Source: Candidatus Accumulibacter adjunctus (GTDB lineage: Bacteria; Pseudomonadota; Gammaproteobacteria; Burkholderiales; Rhodocyclaceae). Taken from it: DNA of 51,583 nt. The translations under genes were made by a program, and so were the position numbers. Below the pieces are notes generated by a model. It ran no database searches. It was not told the origin of the DNA and saw only the letters and a list, made by a program, of their open reading frames with translations. Positions 40,822 to 47,811 of this stretch are shown here, in pieces (the first letter of the stretch is position 1; each line of letters begins with the position of its first letter). Location of the stretch: the NCBI GenBank assembly GCA_000585015.1, contig JFAX01000003.1, positions 162,702-214,284 on the forward strand, read 5' to 3'.

Positions 40822-41691
40822 TCAGCCTTGGTTGAGGACCGAGCCGACGACCACCGTGCCGCTCTCCTGCAACGAACGGACGAGGGCCTGCAGGCGCTGG
40901 GCCGAGCTGAGATGCTTGCGAGCGACGACGATGGCCCCGCGCGCACGACTGGCGATGGGCTGGTGATCAGCCGTTCTCGCGGCCGGCGGGGTATCGACGA
41001 TGACCACGTCGTACCTGCCGCAGAGTGCGCTGAGCACGGCAGAGAACTGCGGCCGGCTCAACAGCTCCTGGGGATTGGGCGGCACGGCGCCGGCCGGCAG
41101 GAGCGAGAGATTCTTCAGGCGCGGGATGCTGCCGATGCACTCCGCCAGCTCGGCGCGGCCGGCGAGGATGCTCGACAGTCCGTGCTTGTCGGGGACCCGG
41201 AACAGCCGATGCTGGCAGGGGCGCCGCAGATCGGCATCGACAAGGAGCGTGCGCTGACCGAGCTGGGCAAAGACGACCGCCAGGTTGGCCGCAACGAAGC
41301 TGCGGCCCTCGCCCGCATCCGGACTGAGTACCGCGAGTGCGCGACCGCCGGAGTCGACGTCGAACCAGCGCAGCAGCAACTGGCTGCGCAGCAGGCGCAG
41401 TTGCTCGACGACCGGGCTGAACGGCTTGAAGGCCGCGACCACCTCGCTGCTGATGCTGTCGTCGTCGGCTGCGAGGTAGGTGTAGTCATACTGGCGGGAG
41501 AGCACCTGCTGGATGTCGTCCTCGCCGAGCAGGCCGAGTTGCAGCGCCGCGTCACCAAAGCGCATGCCCTGCTCCTGCTGCAGACGCAGGATTCTCTCGG
41601 CGGCGTCGATCGTCAGTCGGCCACTGTCGATCAGGATGGCACCGATCGACGGGCCGGGCCCGCTGTGGAGTTGTTCGGTCATGGCGTTCAT
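40822..41691 (-). CDS. epsG: EpsG tyrosine kinase with c-di-GMP-binding-like N-terminus
   Basis: A 289-residue cytoplasmic BY-kinase partner of EpsF. Residues 14-70 look like an MshEN/T2SSE-N-type domain: two 24-residue repeats, SIGAILIDSGRLTIDA and RFGDAALQLGLLGEDD, the latter with R44, G46, G53 and Q67 at the spacing of the known c-di-GMP motif. The kinase follows: P-loop SPDAGEGRSFVA (127-131), Walker A-prime LLVDADLRRP (150-158) and the Walker B-like VVIVDTPPA. The P-loop lysine is Arg (R130), perhaps a family trait. No C-terminal Tyr cluster is seen. It starts 6 bp behind the epsF stop. Confidence 0.88.
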   Translation of the reverse strand: MNAMTEQLHSGPGPSIGAILIDSGRLTIDAAERILRLQQEQGMRFGDAALQLGLLGEDDIQQVLSRQYDYTYLAADDDSISSEVVAAFKPFSPVVEQLRLLRSQLLLRWFDVDSGGRALAVLSPDAGEGRSFVAANLAVVFAQLGQRTLLVDADLRRPCQHRLFRVPDKHGLSSILAGRAELAECIGSIPRLKNLSLLPAGAVPPNPQELLSRPQFSAVLSALCGRYDVVIVDTPPAARTADHQPIASRARGAIVVARKHLSSAQRLQALVRSLQESGTVVVGSVLNQG

Positions 41692-41697
41692 ATCGCG

Positions 41698-43128
41698 TCA
41701 GGCCTCCGAAACCTTCAGTTGCACATCGTGTCCGCCCCGCCGGATCCTGGGACGGCGCCAGAGACGCCACTTGCCCTCAGCCGGCGACACGGTCGCGGAG
41801 TCAAGAACCGAGAGCACGGGCACGGACATCGCGATCGCCAGATCGCCAGCCGAGCGGACACGCGGTTGTGCCAGTTCGACGCCAAGTGCCACCGCCACCG
41901 CCAGCACCGTGCCGACCATGAAGGCGACGATGACGTTGAGGAAGACCCTCGGGCCGGATGGGCTGAGTGGCTGGAAAGCCGGCGTCAGGACCGAGACGTT
42001 GGTCTGCAACGACTGCGCCTCGAGCGTGCTCTGCGTCATGCGCTGGCCGATCGCATCGAAGCCGCGTTGTGCCGATTCCACTTCCCGTACCAGCACGCTG
42101 ATCTCGTCGCGCTGCTTCTTCAGATCGAGCACCTTCTTGCGCTGCGCTTCGATCGCCGCCTGCAGTTCGACTTCCTTGGCCTGGCTGACGCGACCTGCGG
42201 TACCGATGGAGCTGGTGACCTTCTGGGTCTCACTCTTCAGGCGAGCCTTGAGTTCGTTGACTTCCGCCAGCGTGCGCTGGTACTGCGGGTGATTCTCGCC
42301 GAGGTTGCCCGACAGTTCCTTGAGCCGCGACTCCAGGCGAGCGACATCGGCTTTCAGCTGGTTGATCAACGGGTTCGTCATGACCTCCGGCAGCGTGTCG
42401 GAACTACCCAGCTTCTGCTTGCTGCTGGAATCCGCGCCTTGCGCCTCGGCCTGCGTGAGCTGTGACGAGAGTTCGTTGTACTTCTGCATTTCGTAATCGA
42501 GTCGCTCGTCGGTAGCGATGATGCCGCTCTCCTGCTGGAAGTCGGAAAGCGCCTTCTGTGCCGCCTCCAGGCGCTCGCGCTGTGCTTTCACCTGGCTGTC
42601 GAACCAGGTGGCGTACTGCCTCGCCGGCTCGACGCGCAGCTCGATCGTCGTGTCGATGTACGCCTGCGCGAAGGCGTTCGCCACCGCTGCCGTGAAGGCC
42701 GGCTCCTGACCGGTGAAGCCGATGTTGATGACGTTGCTCTCGCGCGACGGCTTGACATCGAGTTTTTTCTGCAGCAACTCGGCCAGCCAGTGAGTGATCT
42801 CGCCCCTGCCCTCGGTCGCCTCCAGCCACTGCTCCCTGATCGGCGTGCTCTCGTCCATGCGCAGCAGCTTCACCACCCGTTGCGCGGTGCGGTCGCTGGT
42901 GACGATGTCGACCTGTGTCGCCATGTAGCCGGGCGCCATCAGGCCCGGCAAGACCATGCCCGCGATCGGGTCGGGCGACTTCACATCGACGACCACTGCC
43001 GTCGAGGCCTTGTACTGCTTCGGCAACAACAGGCTGACGACCAGCGTCGCCAGAACCGCCAGGGCCAGAATGGCCAGTGCGGGCTTGCGTCGCGCCCAGA
43101 GAATCAGGAGGAGTTGCTGCAGGGTCAT
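41698..43128 (-). CDS. epsF: Chain-length determinant EpsF (Wzz-like)
   Basis: A 476-residue inner-membrane polysaccharide co-polymerase that sets chain length. Two helices bracket a large periplasmic domain: ALAILALAVLATLVVSLLLP near residue 20-40 and NVIVAFMVGTVLAVAVALGV near 400. Between them lie the Wzz fold start (QYKASTAVVVDVKSPDP), NVINIGFTGQEPAFTAAVAN and a long coiled coil (about 160-360; VARLESRLKELSGNL). There is no fused kinase; EpsG next door supplies it. ATG 43128 begins the family's MTLQQLLLILWARRKP. It follows epsE by 31 bp. Confidence 0.9.
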   Translation of the reverse strand: MTLQQLLLILWARRKPALAILALAVLATLVVSLLLPKQYKASTAVVVDVKSPDPIAGMVLPGLMAPGYMATQVDIVTSDRTAQRVVKLLRMDESTPIREQWLEATEGRGEITHWLAELLQKKLDVKPSRESNVINIGFTGQEPAFTAAVANAFAQAYIDTTIELRVEPARQYATWFDSQVKAQRERLEAAQKALSDFQQESGIIATDERLDYEMQKYNELSSQLTQAEAQGADSSSKQKLGSSDTLPEVMTNPLINQLKADVARLESRLKELSGNLGENHPQYQRTLAEVNELKARLKSETQKVTSSIGTAGRVSQAKEVELQAAIEAQRKKVLDLKKQRDEISVLVREVESAQRGFDAIGQRMTQSTLEAQSLQTNVSVLTPAFQPLSPSGPRVFLNVIVAFMVGTVLAVAVALGVELAQPRVRSAGDLAIAMSVPVLSVLDSATVSPAEGKWRLWRRPRIRRGGHDVQLKVSEA

Positions 43129-43159
43129 GGGTATCTTTCGGTCGCCGAGTGGGCTGTGA

Positions 43160-43966
43160 TCAGAAGAGGCTTTCCTGCACCTGGATGACGTCGTCGGCGC
43201 GCACCAGGTCGGACTTCTCGGGAGCGATCTCGGCCACCCTGCCATCCGCTCCGCGACGATGGATGCGCATGCTGCGCTCGGTGCCACGAACCGTCAGGCC
43301 ACCGCCCTGCACCAGCGCCTGCAGCACCGTCATGTCGCGCTCGACGCGGTAGGGACCGGGACGCTGCACCTCGCCGTAGATGTAGAAGACCGGCGCGCGA
43401 TGGACGTAGATGACGTCGCCACCGGCGACGAGGACGTCCTCGTTGTTGCGCTCGGGGCCGAACAGCGCGGGTACGTCGATCTCGCGGCGAAACGGCTTGC
43501 CTTCGCGGATACCCGAGAGGATGACGACGTCTGAACCACTCGGCACCGCGCCACCGGCAGTCGCCAGCATGTCGGAGAGGCGCGTGTTGCCGGTCTCGAT
43601 CGGGTAGCGCCCGGGGCGGCTCACCAGCCCGAGCACCGACACCTGGTTGCCACGGACCTGGATCAGCAGGATATTGACCTGCGGCTTCTGCACGAAACCG
43701 CCCTCGCGCAGTTTGTCGGCGATCGCCCTTTCGGCTTCCGGGATGGTGTTGCCGCCGAGCTGCACTGCGCCGATCAGCGGATAGGTGATGATGCCGCTGT
43801 CGGCAACCCGTGTCTCGACCGTCAGGTCCGGGTTCTGGAAGACGCTGATCTTGATCGCATCGCCCGCTCCGAGGCGATAGTCCGCCTGTCGGTCCTGTGC
43901 CTGCGCCGCGACGATCAGGCCCAGCGTGAAGAGAATGCCCAGCAACAGTTTCTGGCAGTGGTTCAT
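43160..43966 (-). CDS. epsE: Polysaccharide export protein EpsE (Wza-like)
   Basis: A 268-residue outer-membrane export protein. The signal peptide (LLLGILFTLGLIVAAQA) lacks a lipobox cysteine, ending AQA-QD. The poly-export domain opens YRLGAGDAIKISVFQNPDLT and TYPLIGAVQLGGNTIPEAER; two SLBB beta-grasp regions follow (VSVLGLVSRPGRYPIETGNT; FYIYGEVQRPGPYRVERDMT). It forms the exit channel with EpsL. ATG 43966 was chosen; GTG 43984, overlapping the epsD stop, would add six residues. Absence of lipid attachment differs from Wza. Confidence 0.9.
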   Translation of the reverse strand: MNHCQKLLLGILFTLGLIVAAQAQDRQADYRLGAGDAIKISVFQNPDLTVETRVADSGIITYPLIGAVQLGGNTIPEAERAIADKLREGGFVQKPQVNILLIQVRGNQVSVLGLVSRPGRYPIETGNTRLSDMLATAGGAVPSGSDVVILSGIREGKPFRREIDVPALFGPERNNEDVLVAGGDVIYVHRAPVFYIYGEVQRPGPYRVERDMTVLQALVQGGGLTVRGTERSMRIHRRGADGRVAEIAPEKSDLVRADDVIQVQESLF

Positions 43967-43980
43967 GGTTGTCTCGCTTC

Positions 43981-44898
43981 TCACTTGAGGCCGGCAACAC
44001 CCTTGTTGATGGCCGCTTCGCTGGCAGTCGGCGCAGCCTTCTCTGCCACCGGCGCTGCCGGCTTGCTGCCGGCAAAGTCTCCGGCGTATTCGACCTTCGC
44101 CTTGGCCCGCAACTGCTTCATGGCCTCGGTTGCGCGATCGGACTTCTGCTTGTTGCTGATGTAGCTCTCGATGTAGGACAGCGCCCTGCTCTCCTCCATC
44201 GGCTCCGACTTCGTCGCCAGCACCGTGACGATCGCCGCCTTGCCGGCGTCCTCAAACAGCTGCGGCTGTCCCTCCTTCGCCGCCGCAAGGCGCGGCAGTG
44301 CATCGAGGGAGATCTGCTCGGCAGCCTTCACCGCGACCCCACCGCTGACGACGACACCGTCAGTTCGCAGGGCGGCCAGCACGTCGGCCGAGGTCTTGCC
44401 TCTGGCGAGTTGTTCCTTCACCCTGCCGACGAGTTCGGGTGTGCCGGCAAAGTTGATCTCCTCCAGGCGATAGACCTTGCGCTTGGCGAAGAGATCGGGA
44501 TGGTCGTTGTAGTAGGCCCGGACTTCGCTCGCCGAAGGCTTGGCGCCGCCGCCACCGACCTGCTCGAGATAGGCGCGCGCCAAAACCTCGCGGCGAGAAG
44601 CCTCGAGCATCTGCATGACGTTCGGCGTGCGATCGAGTTTCATCTCGACGGCCTGTTGCACCGCCAGTTCCTGGTCGATCAACCCTTCAAGGACCTGCCG
44701 CCTGGCGCCCTCAACCTGCTCCGCCGGGATCGAAGGCGTGCGCTGCAGGATGAAATTGATCTGGTGCACGGAGACCTCGCCGCCATTGACCTTCGCCGCC
44801 ACCTGTGTGGCGGGCTTCTTCTCCGATGAACCGTTGCCGCAGGCCGTGACGGCGAGCGCCGAGACAAGCAGGGTGAGGATCGTTTTCGGGGCGTTCAC
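43981..44898 (-). CDS. epsD: EpsD-type peptidyl-prolyl isomerase-like lipoprotein
   Basis: A 305-residue EpsD-family protein. The N-terminus is a lipoprotein signal (LTLLVSALAVTACGNG, lipobox VTAC), so it is anchored to a membrane on the periplasmic side. The chaperone-like helical part follows (ARRQVLEGLIDQELAVQQAV), then a PpiC-like parvulin part (YRLEEINFAGTPELVGRVK ... GVAVKAAEQISLDAL). It probably helps fold or assemble envelope parts of the exporter such as EpsL. Start: GTG 44898 lies 6 bp behind AAAGG, whereas ATG 44904 abuts it; both give the same signal. It stands between epsL and epsE. Confidence 0.87.
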   Translation of the reverse strand: MNAPKTILTLLVSALAVTACGNGSSEKKPATQVAAKVNGGEVSVHQINFILQRTPSIPAEQVEGARRQVLEGLIDQELAVQQAVEMKLDRTPNVMQMLEASRREVLARAYLEQVGGGGAKPSASEVRAYYNDHPDLFAKRKVYRLEEINFAGTPELVGRVKEQLARGKTSADVLAALRTDGVVVSGGVAVKAAEQISLDALPRLAAAKEGQPQLFEDAGKAAIVTVLATKSEPMEESRALSYIESYISNKQKSDRATEAMKQLRAKAKVEYAGDFAGSKPAAPVAEKAAPTASEAAINKGVAGLK

Positions 44899-44941
44899 GT
44901 GCATCCTTTCTGAACTGATGGTGGAAGGTGTCGGCTGGCTT

Positions 44942-46135
44942 CTAATACTTGAGCGTCGCCGACACGAAAGCGGTGCGGTCCCGGTACTCATAGAGTTCGT
45001 AATTCGAGTCGCGCTTCTGCAGGGTGACGCCAGCCTTGAACTGCAACCAGCGCGCCGCCTGGTACGCGACATCGACAGCAATTCGTGCGGTCTTGTCCTC
45101 ACGCTGCGGGACACCGGCCGGCAGCGGGACGATGGCGCCACGATAATCCTGACGGCCGTAACCCAGCAGACCATTGACGGTGATCTTGCTGGTCGCCAGC
45201 CACTGCGCCGACAACGCGACATCGTCGAGGACGTAATAACTGCTGGTGAGCTGCTGATAAGCCTCGAGGGCCCGGATATAGGCCAGCGTCAGGGTGCTCT
45301 TGCCGCTGATCGCATAGGCGTACTGCAGGTTTGCCGCCACACCCGAATAATCCCGTTGCGAGAAATGCTGATACTCGCGGTCGAGATACTCGATTCGCCC
45401 ACGCAACTGACTGAGCCCGCTCAGGCGCCACGAGAAGTCGAGCTGGTAGTTGTCCTGCGTGAAACCGTTGTCGAACTGCAAGACGCTGTTGAAGGGCCGC
45501 TTCGAGTAATTGCCCTCGAGGTGGACGGCGCGTGCGGTCAGCGAGTTGCCGGCGGCGCCGAGATAACGCAGACCGAGATTGTAGCCATCCGCATCATAAT
45601 CGCCATCGACGCTGGTCTGCACCTGATTGTCCAGGCTCGTCGACAGCACCCCGGCGATCGCTGCCCAGCTCGAGTGGAACCAGTAATTGGCCTCGAAGCG
45701 GTTGAGCTCGTAGGTCTGTACGTTCCGTCGGCCGAGCGTGCGGTCATTCGCATAATCGTTGGGCAACTGGCTGCGCTGGAATGCCAGCTCGCCCGTCCAG
45801 CGTGTGCCCGCGGCCCACAACCATTTGGCGTCGTAGTTGAGTGCGGTGAAGTCGAGGTAATCGTTGCGCCGGTAGCGGTAATCGATCACGTTCACGTTGG
45901 CGACGACGCGCTGCAGACCGATTGCCTTGTCCAGGTTGAGACCAAGCGTCGTCGTCGTGATCGTGTCCGACTTCGGATCGGCCGACGAAGGCAGCCGGAA
46001 GAGGTTGTCATCCGACAGAACGGAGACACTCGCATTGAGGTTGATCACGTCGCCCTGCTCCGCCCACAGCAGGGACGGCTGGATCAGAGCGCAACAAGAA
46101 ACCATGGTCAGAAGCTTTCCACAAGAAGTCGTCAT
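44942..46135 (-). CDS. epsL: EpsL outer-membrane beta-barrel exopolysaccharide protein
   Basis: A 397-residue outer-membrane protein of the XrtB-associated EpsL family. The signal (LLTMVSCCALIQPSLLWA) is followed by a series of amphipathic beta strands with aromatic girdles: VSVLSDDNLFRLPSSADPK, VVANVNVIDYRYRRNDYLDF, YELNRFEANYWFHSS, QLDFSWRLSGLSQLRGRIEY, ending RTAFVSATLKY with the C-terminal aromatic typical of barrels. It likely forms the outer-membrane pore or collar for the polymer. ATG 46135 was chosen; the frame runs 61 codons further, but that part is Arg-rich and precludes a signal peptide. It is first in the eps unit. Confidence 0.88.
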   Translation of the reverse strand: MTTSCGKLLTMVSCCALIQPSLLWAEQGDVINLNASVSVLSDDNLFRLPSSADPKSDTITTTTLGLNLDKAIGLQRVVANVNVIDYRYRRNDYLDFTALNYDAKWLWAAGTRWTGELAFQRSQLPNDYANDRTLGRRNVQTYELNRFEANYWFHSSWAAIAGVLSTSLDNQVQTSVDGDYDADGYNLGLRYLGAAGNSLTARAVHLEGNYSKRPFNSVLQFDNGFTQDNYQLDFSWRLSGLSQLRGRIEYLDREYQHFSQRDYSGVAANLQYAYAISGKSTLTLAYIRALEAYQQLTSSYYVLDDVALSAQWLATSKITVNGLLGYGRQDYRGAIVPLPAGVPQREDKTARIAVDVAYQAARWLQFKAGVTLQKRDSNYELYEYRDRTAFVSATLKY

Positions 46136-46721
46136 CAATGCATGCCACCAGTGGCGCGAAAAGCTCGCGGGACTGCGGCCGGGCGCACGTCTGCCAAACC
46201 GGCGCGGAGCATTTACCGCGCTCTCCGCTCTGCCGGGAAGCAGGTCCCGGCAAGCCTTCGCGAAAAGGTGCTGCCTGTCGATCCAATGCCACGTATCTTC
46301 CATCGTTCCCCTTTGCATGGCCGTGCGCTAAGTCACAGCTCGATATCGATTCATCGACCGTCATGTCGCGGCAGACAGCCGCCGCCCCGTTGCAGCGCCG
46401 CACACCCCATCCCGCGCACAGTCTACAATGCATGCCCTGATATATTGCGGAAATGGCCCGATCGACGAGCGGCCCTCCCCGGCGACCACAAGCAGATGCC
46501 GCGTCGGCGCGGCGATGGTTCGCCTGCCATGGCGACGCGTCGGACGGCCGCCGGGCGAGCGGTGGCGCGGGAACCTTTGTTCCCGGCGGCCGTCAGTGTG
46601 CGGACGCTGCCGGTCGCAGCGGCGCGGCCCGGTTCGAGGCCCCGCAGCAACGACCGCAACAGCGACCGATCGCGCCGCCGCGTGGTCGCCAGACGAACCG
46701 CAACGACAAGGAAATGGACAG
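46136..46721. other. Divergent region between epsL and yrbG
   Basis: 586 bp that must hold the epsL promoter and the yrbG promoter. One copy of the shared 17 bp motif lies at 46322-46338. The rest is GC-rich, without a supported gene. Confidence 0.45.
46322..46338 (-). promoter_or_regulatory. Shared 17-bp motif CTGTGACTTAGCGCACG, copy 2
   Basis: One mismatch to the copy at 31551-31567, same strand. It lies 187 bp upstream of the epsL start, in the only gap before the eps unit. AATCGATATCGA immediately upstream on the minus strand is also symmetric. Confidence 0.5.
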
Positions 46722-47807
46722 ATGATGCTTCTGCTTTTTGGCCTCGGTCTCGCGGCGCTCGTCGCCGGCGCCCAGGTTCTGGTCCGCGGCGCGTCGAAAC
46801 TGGCGCTGTCCTTCGGCATCTCGCCGCTCGTCGTCGGCCTGACGGTCGTCGCCTTCGGCACCAGCGCGCCTGAATTCGCCGTCTCGCTGCGTTCGTCCTT
46901 TGCCGGCCAGGTGGACATCGCGCTCGGCAACGTCGTCGGCAGCAACATCTTCAACGTCCTCTTCATCCTCGGCGTATCGGCGCTGATCACGCCGCTGGTG
47001 GTTGCGCCGCAACTGATCCGGCAGGAGGTGCCGATCATGATCGGCGCCTCGCTGCTCGTCCTGGCGCTGGCCTTCGACGGCCAGGTCGGACGCTTCGATG
47101 GCGGGTTGCTCTTCGGCCTCCTGCTGGCGTACACGGTGTTCCTGGTCCGCCAGAGCCGCCGCGAGAGCCGCGAGACGCACGAGGAATACGGCCAGCAGGC
47201 CGCGGTCAGCGACAGCGCCGGCTGGGACCGGCACTGGAGCGTGCAGCTGCTGCTGATCGCCGGCGGACTGGTCCTGCTCGTCGTCGGCGCCGGCTGGCTG
47301 GTCGATGCCGCGGTGAGCTTTGCCCGCATCCTCGGACTCAGCGAGGCCGTCATCGGCCTGACGATCGTCGCCGCCGGCACTTCGCTGCCCGAGGTCGCGA
47401 CCTCGCTGGTCGCGACCTGGCGCGGCGAGCGCGACATCGCGGTCGGCAACGTCATCGGCAGCAATACCTTCAACCTGCTCGGCGTCCTCGGCCTTTCGGC
47501 GGCGCTGGCGCCGGCCGGGCTGCCGGTGGGGGCAGCAATGATCGCCTTCGACCTGCCGGTGATGATCGCCGTCGCCCTCGCCTGCCTGCCGATCTTCTTC
47601 AGCGGCCACCTGATCGCGCGCTGGGAAGGCGCGCTCTTCCTCGCCTATTACGTGGCCTACACCGCCTGGCTGCTGCTTGCGGCGCAGCAGCACGCGGCAA
47701 CGGCAGCCTACGGCAAGCTGATGGTCAGCTTCGTCCTGCCGCTGACGGCGGTGACGCTGGGCGTCATTGCCTGGCGCGAGTGGCGGGCGCGCCACGGCGC
47801 GCCATGA
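46722..47807 (+). CDS. YrbG-type Ca2+/Na+ antiporter
   Basis: A 361-residue membrane exchanger of the CaCA family with about ten helices and the two alpha repeats: VVAFGTSAPEFAVSLRSSFA followed by GNVVGSNIFNVLFILG, and IVAAGTSLPEVATSLVATW followed by GNVIGSNTFNLLGVLG. Each carries the GTS-PE and GN-GSN motifs that line the ion path. It exports Ca2+ (or K+/Na+) from the cytoplasm. ATG 46722 was chosen, with ATG 46725 as alternative; AAGGA is about 10 bp upstream. mrpA begins 4 bp after its stop, so it may be in the same transcript as the Mrp antiporter. Confidence 0.88.
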   Translation: MMLLLFGLGLAALVAGAQVLVRGASKLALSFGISPLVVGLTVVAFGTSAPEFAVSLRSSFAGQVDIALGNVVGSNIFNVLFILGVSALITPLVVAPQLIRQEVPIMIGASLLVLALAFDGQVGRFDGGLLFGLLLAYTVFLVRQSRRESRETHEEYGQQAAVSDSAGWDRHWSVQLLLIAGGLVLLVVGAGWLVDAAVSFARILGLSEAVIGLTIVAAGTSLPEVATSLVATWRGERDIAVGNVIGSNTFNLLGVLGLSAALAPAGLPVGAAMIAFDLPVMIAVALACLPIFFSGHLIARWEGALFLAYYVAYTAWLLLAAQQHAATAAYGKLMVSFVLPLTAVTLGVIAWREWRARHGAP

Positions 47808-47811
47808 GCAC

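Noticed and set aside
39847-42465. An 872-codon plus-strand frame across xrtB, epsG and epsF
   Set aside because: It is the antisense shadow of three well-recognised genes and has no domain pattern.
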